DNA of 13,636 bases, from the NCBI GenBank assembly GCA_027316975.1, contig DAHVFL010000063.1, positions 1 to 13,636 on the forward strand, written 5' to 3'. This document shows, piece by piece, positions 1 to 7,771 of this stretch (its first letter is position 1; every line of letters starts with the position of its first letter). Source of the DNA: Chloroflexota bacterium (GTDB lineage: Bacteria > Chloroflexota > Ktedonobacteria > Ktedonobacterales > Ktedonobacteraceae). The position numbers and the translations under genes were made by a program. The notes under the pieces are model-generated. The model was not told the DNA's origin, did no database searches, and saw nothing but the letters and a program-made list of their open reading frames with translations.

Positions 1-1053
1 ACTCCGCGCTATTACTGTTACCAGCAGGTGTTTACCCATGAGCGCCAGGTATACACGCGCACCAGCCTGCTTGCTCGCGTGCGACTGGAACCCTGGGACG
101 CGCGCGTGGTGTTGCCCCATGAACATACCATGGCGAAACCAAAAAGCGACCGATTGAAACTGATGCAGTCCTGTGCGACCAATTTTAGCCCTGTCATGAG
201 CCTGTATGAAGACCCGCAGGGACGTATGCGAAAATTGCGTGGCGCGTATACCGCCAACGCAGAGGTCCAGGTGACGGATGAAGCTCAGGAAGAGCATCGT
301 TTGCAGCCAATTACTGACGTAGAGCAGATCGCGCTTATCCAGAATTTCTTCGAGGAGCGTCATTTATATATCGCGGACGGACATCATCGCTACGAAACCG
401 CGCTCAATTATCGCGAGGAAGTGCGGGCCATGCGCAAACACCTGCACTATGACGATGCCGCGAACTTTGTCATGATGGCGCTGATCGATAGAGAAGATCC
501 CGGATTGCTGGTTTTACCGACCCATCGCTTGATCTCCCACCTGGAACCGGACGCGCTCAACGCCTTGAGCAGCCAGCAATTGGGAAGTTTCTTTACGGTG
601 CGCGAGATGGCAATGGGTGATTATCCGCCGGAAGCGCCGCTACTCATGCTGGCCCAGGCGGACCATACCGCGCCCTCTTTCGTCATCTGCGCGGCAGAGC
701 AAAGCTGGCTAGTCAGCCTGAATGAGCAGGGGAAGGCTCGCATGGAACAAAGCGGGCATAGCGCGGCCTGGAACAACCTGGATGTGGCCGTGGCGCATAC
801 ACTGGTTTTAGAGGAATTGCTCGGACTGAACGCCGCGCATCTGACGGCAGGCACCCATGTGAGCTTCACGCGGGATGCCCGCCAGGCCTTGCAAGCGGTG
901 CAGCAAAAAGAAGCGCAGGTGGCCTTACTCCTTAATCCAACGCGCGTGCGGCAGATTTGCGATGTGGCCGAGGCGGATGACCGTATGCCGCAGAAATCTA
1001 CCTACTTTTATCCCAAATTGATCACCGGACTCGTCATGAACCCCTTGTGGTGA
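1..1053 (+). CDS. DUF1015 family protein, 3' part (N-terminus outside the window)
   Basis: The frame is open from base 1 and encodes about 350 residues before TGA at 1051-1053. The GTG at 28 is not the real start, because the upstream codons (reading TPRYYCYQQ) already belong to the family. Recognised by a run of DUF1015 features: VRLEPWDARVVLPHEHTM near the visible N-terminus, then KPKSDRLKLMQSCATNFSP, the signature ADGHHRYETALNYR about a third of the way in, and DPGLLVLPTHRLISHL. Family members are usually somewhat over 400 residues, so roughly the first 50-100 are missing. Predicted soluble and cytoplasmic; no signal or membrane segment is visible. The DGHHR motif resembles the ParB/SerK fold motif, so a small-molecule kinase-like role is conceivable, but the family function is not established. 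It converges with the HEAT-repeat gene across 38 bases with no visible terminator. Confidence 0.9.
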   Translation, partial: TPRYYCYQQVFTHERQVYTRTSLLARVRLEPWDARVVLPHEHTMAKPKSDRLKLMQSCATNFSPVMSLYEDPQGRMRKLRGAYTANAEVQVTDEAQEEHRLQPITDVEQIALIQNFFEERHLYIADGHHRYETALNYREEVRAMRKHLHYDDAANFVMMALIDREDPGLLVLPTHRLISHLEPDALNALSSQQLGSFFTVREMAMGDYPPEAPLLMLAQADHTAPSFVICAAEQSWLVSLNEQGKARMEQSGHSAAWNNLDVAVAHTLVLEELLGLNAAHLTAGTHVSFTRDARQALQAVQQKEAQVALLLNPTRVRQICDVAEADDRMPQKSTYFYPKLITGLVMNPLW

Positions 1054-1091
1054 GGACTATACGAGAGCGAAGGACCTGTAGCCGGGCCAAT

Positions 1092-2750
1092 TTAGAACAT
1101 AGGATCATCATCTTTTGAAATGATGTCTAAGGGAGAGCTTTTCTCAAAGATCTCGGTCATGAGGCGCATCAGGCCATTTTCCAGCGTGCGATGCATCATA
1201 GCGCGCAGGAATGGCTGCTCTTGCGGGGGTACGCCTGAAGACGGATGAAGCATCGAGGCTACCGCGCTCATCAGACGCGCTTCATCGTCGCGTTCAACCT
1301 GTTGGAAAAGCGCGCCCTGGCGGCGCAGTCGCGACTCGTAGAGCAGACGCCACGGATCATCGATGACCTTTGCTAGCGCCTCGCTGACGACTGCCTCTAG
1401 TTTAGTATTCACTGCATCAGTCTTGTGTGGCCCTTTACGTCTGCGCCCGCGTGGATTTGCCACTCCACTCATTTGAGAAGTATAGGGACCGATAAAGGGT
1501 CGAATTACATCAAACGGGGCGTAATACCATGAGGTGAACTCTGGCAGTGTGTACAAATCTTGCCCGCGCTGCGCCAGGATTGCCATTTCCGGGTCATATG
1601 GACGAGGCTCTACTATGGTAATGGCTGGTGGCGTCGATTTCTTCGTTGTGTCTCCCCCCTCGATCAGAGGCCGCCAGACGGCATAGGCGACGGAAACTTT
1701 GTGCCGCGTGCGTTTATTGATAGTGCGAGCTTCAGCAATTACAGCGCGGCAATAGTCTAATGGCACCTCGAAGCTGTTAAAACCCTGCTCTTCCATACCC
1801 TCTACCAGCTCGTCCCAGTGCGCCGGCTCCATCTCATCGGTCCCATAGCAATCTTTGATGCCCCAATCGTCCTGAAACAGCACGTTCACGCCCTTTAACA
1901 ATCCATCTTCGCGCTTCCAGGACATCAGTATCATTTGCGCGCCGGCCCCATCAATAAAGCTGACACGCGCCTCGTGCAGGGGTTGCCGTTGATACTCGTA
2001 TACCTGAGCCATAGCCGCGTCTTCGGTGCCGGGACTGGAATGCATGGTCAGCCGCCCAAGCGTGGCACGCGCCTGTAGCTTCACCTGCCGGTTTGAGTGA
2101 TTCGCCAGCAGGTAATTGAGCGCAGGTATGGATTCGTGCGCGGCAATTGGTCCCAGTTGCTGGAGAGACTCGATGGTTGCCAGCACTATCTTAGTAGACT
2201 GGTTATCCAGCAAAGGAAGCAACAGTTTGCTGGCGCGTGAGTCCTGGCTCATACCTAACCAGCCGATGAAGCCCAGACGCCTCTCCATCGGCATACTCAG
2301 CACATCTTCCAACACCGATTCTATGCCCAGTTCGCTGCGCCCCACCAGTTCCAGCAGGCGCATCTGCATCTGGAGCATGGCCGCTTCAGGATCGTTCAAA
2401 TAATCCACGATACCATCATCCGCCATCTCCGAGCCAAGTTCTTTCAGCACCGGCGCCAGCGTGAGTTTGGCAAAATCGCTGATGGTTGGGTCCGCGACCA
2501 GGTCTTCTATTTCTTCCAGGTCAAAGCTGGTCGCCAGTTCAGAGAGAATCAATACAGCAGCAGAGTACGCTGTCAGATCATTGGAGCGCAGTAAATGAAG
2601 TACCTTGTCTCTTGCCCCGTCGGTCCATTCTTCATCCAGGCGATCAAAATAATGTGATAAAGTGGTGGGGTCTAAATCGTCCCTGCGGCTCATCGCAAGC
2701 AGAATACTGTCTATACTTTCCTGCGGAGGCCCTTTGCGTCCTCGTGGCAT
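1092..2750 (-). CDS. HEAT-repeat protein of unknown function
   Basis: Encodes about 552 residues. The N-terminal 240 or so form helical pairs of HEAT/armadillo type, for example the segments around LLRSNDLTAYSAAVLILSEL and LLPLLDNQSTKIVLATIESL, which suggests a protein-binding scaffold. The middle (about 245-370) is not repetitive and has a mixed alpha/beta pattern with MILMSWKREDGLLKGV and NVLFQDDWGIKDCYG. The C-terminal third contains a basic patch (RGRRRKG) and ends with an acidic tail. No signal peptide or membrane helix is seen. I prefer the ATG at 2750 (protein MPRGRKGPP) because AAAGG lies about ten bases upstream; an in-frame ATG at 2783 adds 11 residues but has no ribosome binding site. 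It lies downstream of the terminase gene on the same strand, with a separate candidate promoter between them. I do not recognise the middle or C-terminal domain and assign no function. Confidence 0.8.
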   Translation of the reverse strand: MPRGRKGPPQESIDSILLAMSRRDDLDPTTLSHYFDRLDEEWTDGARDKVLHLLRSNDLTAYSAAVLILSELATSFDLEEIEDLVADPTISDFAKLTLAPVLKELGSEMADDGIVDYLNDPEAAMLQMQMRLLELVGRSELGIESVLEDVLSMPMERRLGFIGWLGMSQDSRASKLLLPLLDNQSTKIVLATIESLQQLGPIAAHESIPALNYLLANHSNRQVKLQARATLGRLTMHSSPGTEDAAMAQVYEYQRQPLHEARVSFIDGAGAQMILMSWKREDGLLKGVNVLFQDDWGIKDCYGTDEMEPAHWDELVEGMEEQGFNSFEVPLDYCRAVIAEARTINKRTRHKVSVAYAVWRPLIEGGDTTKKSTPPAITIVEPRPYDPEMAILAQRGQDLYTLPEFTSWYYAPFDVIRPFIGPYTSQMSGVANPRGRRRKGPHKTDAVNTKLEAVVSEALAKVIDDPWRLLYESRLRRQGALFQQVERDDEARLMSAVASMLHPSSGVPPQEQPFLRAMMHRTLENGLMRLMTEIFEKSSPLDIISKDDDPMF

Positions 2751-2849
2751 AAATTCGCTGCCTTTCACAACAGAGATTAACATTCATTACAGTTTCTTGC
2801 TCATCTATGGTGTTGGTGGAGTTGCACAGGTGTAATGGTTGTCCAGAGC

Positions 2850-2878
2850 ATTGTATCACGAGAGAGCGGGTTCGTCTA
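2850..2878 (-). promoter_or_regulatory. Candidate sigma-70 promoter for the HEAT-repeat gene
   Basis: On the minus strand, TAGACG (2878-2873) is followed after exactly 17 bases by TACAAT (2855-2850). The -10 box matches consensus at 5 of 6 positions and the -35 at 4 of 6. Transcription would begin near 2843, giving a leader of about 90 bases before the preferred ATG at 2750. This would let the HEAT gene be expressed independently of the terminase gene upstream. Confidence 0.4.
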
Positions 2879-2887
2879 TCACAAGCC

Positions 2888-4375
2888 TCAATACCGACCC
2901 TCCGTATCATAAAGCCGCGCAGGGCGAATCAGCGTTGAAGTAGCGGGTGAATTCAGGGTATGCGCGGCTTCCGCGAGTAGGGCGAGGCTGATAAGGAAGT
3001 CATCGTGTCCATCAGCGGGGTCAACGTAGAAATCGAGGGTTTCGGGAGCAGGCAGGCGATAGCGGGCGCGGCGCAACTGCTGCCAGCATTCGTTGTAGAT
3101 AGCCGTCGGAGCTTGCTGCGGCGCGTAGAGTTTGAGGCGACCAGCATTGATTAGCGCCAGCATCTGGTAGGCCAGTCGAGATTTTGCCGGACGGCTAAAG
3201 GCGAACGGCACGATACGGTCCGCGCCGAATTTAGACAGCAGCAGCGATGCCAGGCCCGCCCCCAGGCCCGTAGCATCAACCACCAGCGAGCGGATACCCC
3301 ACTGTTCGACGAGCGCGATCACTGCGGCGTATTGCTCAAGATGTGACCGGCCCGTCCACCAGTAATGATGAATAACATCGATGCAGGGCAGGCTCAGTTC
3401 ATTGAAGAAGACTCGCCCAATGGTAATCACGGAACTGTCGCGCTTGCTGCTGGCAAACGAGTTGCCGCTTGCTAGCCCCGGCGCGGCGGGTCGATCTTCT
3501 CCCGCCACATCCATTCCCGCGATATACCAGCCATCTGCGCCGGGAGCCTCCTCCCAGAGATGCGAACCCTGCAAGAGCGTGCGTTGCAGGCCATTCAACA
3601 AGTAACCCGCGCCACTGATGGAATGCAGGAAGTACTGGGTCTGGATGGCAGGATGGTCTTCACCCAGGCGAGCAATTTCATGCTCAACGAAGGCGCGATA
3701 CTGTGGGTTGATGGCGGCAAGCTCGCGCCAATCAAACTCAAAATGGGTGCGCAAACCTCCCTGTTGCTGCGATTCCAGGTTGACCGCGCGTTGTTGCGCA
3801 AGCAAGGTGCTATCCGACCACGCGGTACCGTACAAAATTGTAGTCGCGTTCGAGGTAGCCGCCATCGGGCGAAAATCGCGATCAAACTTTTCAGGCGTGA
3901 CATCTTGCGCCTCGTCAATCTCCAGTAAAATGTCGGCAGTCGCTCCTACCACGTTACTTTCTTGCCCCGCCGAATAAAACATGACACGCGGCCCCGTATG
4001 AGTGCGCAGCAGCGAGGATTCGGGGCGCGGCGCAAGCCCGACAATATAGCCGGAACTTGTCCAGATGCGCTCGCGTATAAAAGGCGTATCGAGCATCGAA
4101 AGCAGGCGCAGGCGACTGGTTATGATCTGCGGCGTGAAGGTCGGCGCGGCCTTTACAATGGTGCCCTGCGGCATAGTCATAAGCAAATACGCCTCCAGCA
4201 CGGCTGAAAGCTGGTTTTTACCCGACTGCCTCGCCATCATGACCGTGATAATTCGACCATGCCCCCCTTCAATAGAGTCCAGGATAGCACTGGCAACCTC
4301 GCACTGGTACGGGTAGAGAGGCTTGCCGAGGACCTGCAGGGCAAAGCGAGCGATAGAAGATTCAGAATGTTTCAT
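2888..4375 (-). CDS. Phage-type terminase large subunit (ATPase plus RNase H-like nuclease)
   Basis: Encodes 495 residues and looks catalytically complete. The ATPase domain has a Walker A-type loop ARQSGKN at residues 48-54 (Lys53), Walker B ILLEIDEAQD at about 149-158 (Asp154, Glu155) and a coupling motif TTILYGTAW at about 178-186. The C-terminal nuclease has the expected three acidic sites: Asp289 in YIAGMDVAGED, Asp367 in LVVDATGLG, and the pair Asp458-Asp459 in GHDDFLISLAL. Such proteins pump DNA into phage capsids and cut the concatemer. The frame stays open upstream to 4567, but that extension runs through a palindromic repeat and encodes nothing family-like. A good promoter at 4486-4458 would start transcription near 4451, which excludes starts at 4567 and 4471, so the ATG at 4375 (MKHSESSIARF) is chosen; it has no clear Shine-Dalgarno sequence. 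No small terminase, portal or capsid gene is nearby, so this is a phage remnant, a satellite element or a domesticated gene. Confidence 0.88.
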   Translation of the reverse strand: MKHSESSIARFALQVLGKPLYPYQCEVASAILDSIEGGHGRIITVMMARQSGKNQLSAVLEAYLLMTMPQGTIVKAAPTFTPQIITSRLRLLSMLDTPFIRERIWTSSGYIVGLAPRPESSLLRTHTGPRVMFYSAGQESNVVGATADILLEIDEAQDVTPEKFDRDFRPMAATSNATTILYGTAWSDSTLLAQQRAVNLESQQQGGLRTHFEFDWRELAAINPQYRAFVEHEIARLGEDHPAIQTQYFLHSISGAGYLLNGLQRTLLQGSHLWEEAPGADGWYIAGMDVAGEDRPAAPGLASGNSFASSKRDSSVITIGRVFFNELSLPCIDVIHHYWWTGRSHLEQYAAVIALVEQWGIRSLVVDATGLGAGLASLLLSKFGADRIVPFAFSRPAKSRLAYQMLALINAGRLKLYAPQQAPTAIYNECWQQLRRARYRLPAPETLDFYVDPADGHDDFLISLALLAEAAHTLNSPATSTLIRPARLYDTEGRY

Positions 4376-4457
4376 ATGTGGTGTTATATGTGGTGACGAA
4401 CGAGGTAAAGCTGACGACTTCGGTGATATCCAGCATATCGCCGGATGCTTGCTTGTT

Positions 4458-4486
4458 AGTATACCATGCATAGAGCGCAAAAACAA
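4458..4486 (-). promoter_or_regulatory. Candidate sigma-70 promoter for the terminase gene
   Basis: On the minus strand, TTGTTT (4486-4481) and TATACT (4463-4458) are separated by 17 bases. The -10 matches consensus at 5 of 6 positions. The expected start near 4451 leaves a leader of about 75 bases before the ATG at 4375, which supports the shorter terminase protein. Confidence 0.5.
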
Positions 4487-4500
4487 GAGCACGCGGACAG

Positions 4501-4685
4501 GGCGGGGGCAGAGCCGCCTTTCACTGGGAGGTTTTTTAGGAAAGGGGCAGCGAGTGGAAGCTGTCATCCTGAGCGTAGCGAAGGATCTCTCGTCGGCAGC
4601 GCGCAGATCCTTCGCTACGCTCAGGATGACAGCCTCTGGCGACCGGCGCGTTTCAAAAACCTCCCAGTGAAAGGCAAGCCCCGCC
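4501..4685. repeat. Nested palindromic repeat, copy A (MITE/REP-like)
   Basis: Two perfect inverted repeats are nested. The outer arms are 4516-4536 and 4655-4675 (21 bp, beginning GCCTTTCACTGGGAGG), with a further GC-rich match outside them (GGCGGGG at 4501 against CCCCGCC at 4679). The inner arms are 4561-4588 and 4605-4632 (28 bp, containing CATCCTGAGCGTAGCGAAGG) around a 16-base loop. There is no transposase. Short open frames through it read SEAKDL/ERSEGS-like peptides and are artefacts of the repeat. It lies between the divergent terminase and primase promoters without disrupting either. Confidence 0.9.
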
Positions 4686-4692
4686 TGGTCCG

Positions 4693-4721
4693 TTGCACAA
4701 CCTCATTTTTTGTTGTATAAT
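4693..4721 (+). promoter_or_regulatory. Strong sigma-70 promoter for the primase-like gene
   Basis: TTGCAC (4693-4698) and TATAAT (4716-4721) are separated by 17 bases. The -10 is a perfect consensus and the -35 matches at 5 of 6 positions. Transcription should start near 4728, inside the inverted repeat described next, so a repressor bound there would block it. Confidence 0.75.
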
Positions 4722-4741
4722 ATTAGAACAAATATTCTAAT
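4722..4741. promoter_or_regulatory. LexA-like operator overlapping the primase transcription start
   Basis: A perfect inverted repeat, ATTAGAA-N6-TTCTAAT, begins immediately after the -10 box. Its core GAAC-AAAT-ATTC differs by one base from the GAAC-N4-GTTC pattern of Gram-positive type LexA boxes. The position over the start site is typical of repression. The inverted repeat is seen directly; LexA as the bound protein is inferred. Confidence 0.5.
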
Positions 4742-4792
4742 TTTCGGGAAGTGTTAGAGAAGCAGAAGCCGTATAAACGACGGAAAACAAGC

Positions 4793-5887
4793 ATGATTAC
4801 TATTACTACTCGTCAAGGGAAAGATGTTGAAATCGTGTTGGAGAGCGAACTATGCTCTCCTATGGATATGGGAGAGCGTGTGCGCGCCTATTGTCACATT
4901 CATGGAAGCGATCACCAGCGTTCTCTCTCAATCAATAAAGCGACCGGCTGGGGTCATTGTTTCAACGCGGCCTGCGGGGCTACCGTGCTGGTTGTAGAGT
5001 GGAATCGCGCCCTGGCGAAACGCTTGCTTCATTCTCATTACCAGGGCCTTACATCAGCCGCCCTGCCTGGGTATGCGCCTCCTTCGCAAGAGTCGAGATA
5101 CAGGCAATATGCATTCCAGCCCATGCTGTTGCCGCCGCCCAGGTCGATTCCGCAGTGGCAACAGGATGAACTACACGCGCTGTGCGAACTTGATGGGCAA
5201 ATGCGCTGCGCGCTCGTGTATACGCGGCGAGCGCGGATGTATCTGAGCGAGCGCGGCATTCCGCTCAAAGTTGCGCTGGCAACGGGTGTCGGATATCTGC
5301 CGTCTGCGCTGTTGAACGGACCAGATATGCGCAAGCAGCGCGGTTTATTGCGCAGGTGGGCTGATCGTATCGTCTTCCCGCTCAGCTCTCCGGAGGGGCG
5401 TGGATACATCGGACGTTCGCTGTGGCGCTGGCAACCGGGCATGAATGAAACGACGCACAAAGTTTTACTCGAGCGATCAGGAAGTCCCAGGAGATGGATC
5501 AAGACCTGCCCGGCGGGCTGGTTTAGCGCGGCCAGTGAGGACGTTCCGCGCGCCATAATTCTCGTGGAAGGCGCGTTTGATCGCCTGACGTTGCTGGCGG
5601 CTGGCTTTCAGGCAAACGACATTATTGCGCTTGTTGGCACTGCCGCGCCCGTTGACTGGCTCCCGGCGCAGGTCAAAACAATCGTGCTGGCGCTCGACGG
5701 AGACGAGGGTGGTCAGGAGGCCAGCAACCGGCTTGCCCATCAACTGGTGCTGGCAGGCTTACAGGTAAAGCTATGCCCACCAGGCCAGGATGGTTGTGGC
5801 AAAGACTGGAACGAACGCTGGCAGCGCATGGGACGCAAAAGCATCGCCTCTGTGTTTGAAACATTTTACGAGGCGCGGTCGGCGTGA
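4793..5887 (+). CDS. Primase-like protein: CHC2-type zinc finger plus DnaG/TOPRIM core
   Basis: Encodes 364 residues from the ATG at 4793; a GTG at 4751 would add 14 residues but its GGGA is only two bases away, whereas GGAA stands eight bases before 4793. The N-terminus holds a zinc-binding pattern Cys34-x2-His37 and Cys56-x4-Cys61 (YCHIHG, then HCFNAACGA). Residues 148-170 (RMYLSERGIPLKVALATGVG) resemble the start of the DnaG catalytic core, followed by DRIVFPLSSPEGRGYIGRSL. The TOPRIM motifs are present: IILVEGAFDRL with Glu259, and VLALDGDEGG with Asp302 and Asp304. The C-terminus has GKDWNE, seen in phage-type primases. At 364 residues it lacks the helicase-binding domain of housekeeping DnaG (about 600), so a phage or plasmid primase is likelier. 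Its stop is 24 bases from the convergent anti-sigma gene. Confidence 0.85.
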   Translation: MITITTRQGKDVEIVLESELCSPMDMGERVRAYCHIHGSDHQRSLSINKATGWGHCFNAACGATVLVVEWNRALAKRLLHSHYQGLTSAALPGYAPPSQESRYRQYAFQPMLLPPPRSIPQWQQDELHALCELDGQMRCALVYTRRARMYLSERGIPLKVALATGVGYLPSALLNGPDMRKQRGLLRRWADRIVFPLSSPEGRGYIGRSLWRWQPGMNETTHKVLLERSGSPRRWIKTCPAGWFSAASEDVPRAIILVEGAFDRLTLLAAGFQANDIIALVGTAAPVDWLPAQVKTIVLALDGDEGGQEASNRLAHQLVLAGLQVKLCPPGQDGCGKDWNERWQRMGRKSIASVFETFYEARSA

Positions 5888-5911
5888 GCGGCTCCCCCTG
5901 GCTCTCGCGAG

Positions 5912-7771
5912 CTACGGAATCACCGTCCACAGGATAGGCCCGTCGGTGCCGAGTTTATCGGCGAGGAAGTTTGTGTTGCGCTGGATATCGACAAAGTAGA
6001 TGCCCTGTTGCACATCGTTCATGGCAACAACCAGCTGGTTTCCTGCTGAGGCCGACCAGGACAGTGCTGAGGCCGCGCCTTTCAATGTGAGAGAGCGTGG
6101 AGTGCCGGGCGCTTGCGCGTTGGCGATACCTATGCGTGTGCCAGTGCTATACGCTACCTGCTGGCTATCCACCGACCAGGCAGGGGCGGGAGCGTAGGCA
6201 ACGCTGTTGGCGACGGTTGTGTCAAGAGCCGTGCTTGTGTTTACAATATGGAACGCGCCAACGCCTTCGGAAAGCGAATCGAGATAGCCAATAGACGCGC
6301 CACCGGGCGACCATTCAGCAAAGTTGACCTGCCTTCCCCTGGTCAGTTGGATGAAGCGAGCGCCCGATGTTACGTCGATGCGCCAGATATCGCCTGCGCG
6401 CCCCGCGATAGAAGTGATGACCATCCAGCTACCCACGCCGCCGTGACCGCTGCGGCTGTAGATAGCCTGCGCGTAATCGCCCGCCTGTATTAATTTCGCC
6501 CCGGCGCTGCTATCCGTGCCAACAGAATGCACCCACAGGCTGCGCACATGACCAATGCTGCCAACGCTCCAGGTAATAGCAGGGGCATTTGTGTCTGGCG
6601 ACCAGTCCAGCGTAAGCACGTTCTGACCCGCGGTTGCTTTTGCGCCTATACCATCAGCAATAGTCAGTATGCTATTTATTTGTGTATTGTAATCAAGGAT
6701 GCTTGTTGCATTCTGGTAGCTTACTTCAAAAGCGAGGCGCGCACCATCGGGCGACCACGTCGGATGCGAAACGCTGCCCGGCATTGAAACAACAACCCGC
6801 GTGGTTTTACCAGTGACCGTCGAATAGATAAAGAGCTGCGTTTGTCCGGTTCCGGTCGGATCACCCACAAATGCCAGCCGGGTTCCATCAGGGGACCATC
6901 TCAGGCTGTTCGAAATGGTTGCCCAGGTGGCGGTATCCTGGATCGATGCAGGCGACTTGCTCGCGTTCAACAGGGACGGATTGATGGCCGTATCTTGCTG
7001 CCCATCGCTGCGAATAATATGGACACTGGCCTTTTTCAAATCAATATAAGCCAGCATGTTACCCGTCGTTCTGCCCGGCAAGGTAGCTACGACCCAACCA
7101 GGAGAGACGTTCACATTGGCCGTTGTCAACTGCTCAGGCCGCGTGCTCGTGCCATCAGCGCGTTCGCTCCACAGCATAGTATCGCGCAGAAATACAATGC
7201 GCGTTCCGGCTGAAAGCGGACCCGGTTGCAGACCTGCCGGCGGTGTAAAACCTGGACGGTTGCTCGTAGAAGGCTGACGAGACAAGACAAAGATGCCGGC
7301 AACCGCTCCCAGGCCGATCGCTATAATCAGCGCGGCGGCGATAGTCACGATGAGAGTGCGGCCGCTACTCGAGCGCCTGCGCGCGGGCGGTGTTTCCATT
7401 TTAACCGTGGGATGAGGCGCGGTGCTGCGCCCACCGGGAATAGCCACGAGATGCGGGCGACCGGGCGTATCACGGCGCGGACTTCTGGCCGCGGGACCAG
7501 GAACTGTCTGCCCGGCAGATGAGGCGTTTTCATGTGTTTCGCCGGTCAGTTCGAGAAAGTCTGGCGACGAGAAGATACGTTCGCGCAAGGCTGCATCGGG
7601 AGCAGCACGCGGGAGACGCGAGACAAGGGTATCGTTGCGGCGATAGTCGGCCAGCGCCTGCGCGCAACTTCGGCACGTTGAGAGATGAGCAGAAACCTGG
7701 TGACGTTCTTCGGGTGCGAGCATGTTGTCAAGGTACGCGCTTAGCAGTTCCTCAACTTGCTCGCAGTTCAT
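5912..7771 (-). CDS. Transmembrane zinc-finger anti-sigma factor with extracytoplasmic beta-propeller
   Basis: Encodes 619 residues. The N-terminal cytoplasmic part is a zf-HC2/ZAS anti-sigma domain: Cys3, then His29-x3-Cys33-x2-Cys36 in HLSTCRSC. A proline- and arginine-rich linker leads to one membrane helix at about 139-164 (TLIVTIAAALIIAIGLGAVAGIFVL), preceded by RRRSSSGR, so the N-terminus should be inside. The remaining 450 residues lie outside and contain TolB/WD40-like propeller blades with repeated WSPDG-type motifs (LRWSPDGTRLAF, PTWSPDGARLAF, AEWSPGGASIGY, PAWSVDSQQVAY). The start codon overlaps the sigma factor's stop as ATGA, so translation is probably coupled. It should hold the ECF sigma factor inactive until the propeller domain senses an envelope signal; the ligand is unknown. 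Unlike typical anti-sigma factors of 150-300 residues, this one carries a full sensor domain. Confidence 0.88.
   Translation of the reverse strand: MNCEQVEELLSAYLDNMLAPEERHQVSAHLSTCRSCAQALADYRRNDTLVSRLPRAAPDAALRERIFSSPDFLELTGETHENASSAGQTVPGPAARSPRRDTPGRPHLVAIPGGRSTAPHPTVKMETPPARRRSSSGRTLIVTIAAALIIAIGLGAVAGIFVLSRQPSTSNRPGFTPPAGLQPGPLSAGTRIVFLRDTMLWSERADGTSTRPEQLTTANVNVSPGWVVATLPGRTTGNMLAYIDLKKASVHIIRSDGQQDTAINPSLLNASKSPASIQDTATWATISNSLRWSPDGTRLAFVGDPTGTGQTQLFIYSTVTGKTTRVVVSMPGSVSHPTWSPDGARLAFEVSYQNATSILDYNTQINSILTIADGIGAKATAGQNVLTLDWSPDTNAPAITWSVGSIGHVRSLWVHSVGTDSSAGAKLIQAGDYAQAIYSRSGHGGVGSWMVITSIAGRAGDIWRIDVTSGARFIQLTRGRQVNFAEWSPGGASIGYLDSLSEGVGAFHIVNTSTALDTTVANSVAYAPAPAWSVDSQQVAYSTGTRIGIANAQAPGTPRSLTLKGAASALSWSASAGNQLVVAMNDVQQGIYFVDIQRNTNFLADKLGTDGPILWTVIP

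Noticed and set aside
4376..4567. N-terminal extension of the terminase to residue 1 at 4567
   Set aside because: It crosses the palindromic repeat, shows no terminase similarity, and lies largely upstream of the predicted transcription start near 4451.
4561..4632. Inner palindromes as intrinsic terminators
   Set aside because: The hairpins are long but no T-tract follows on either strand, and the same core recurs in unrelated intergenic positions.
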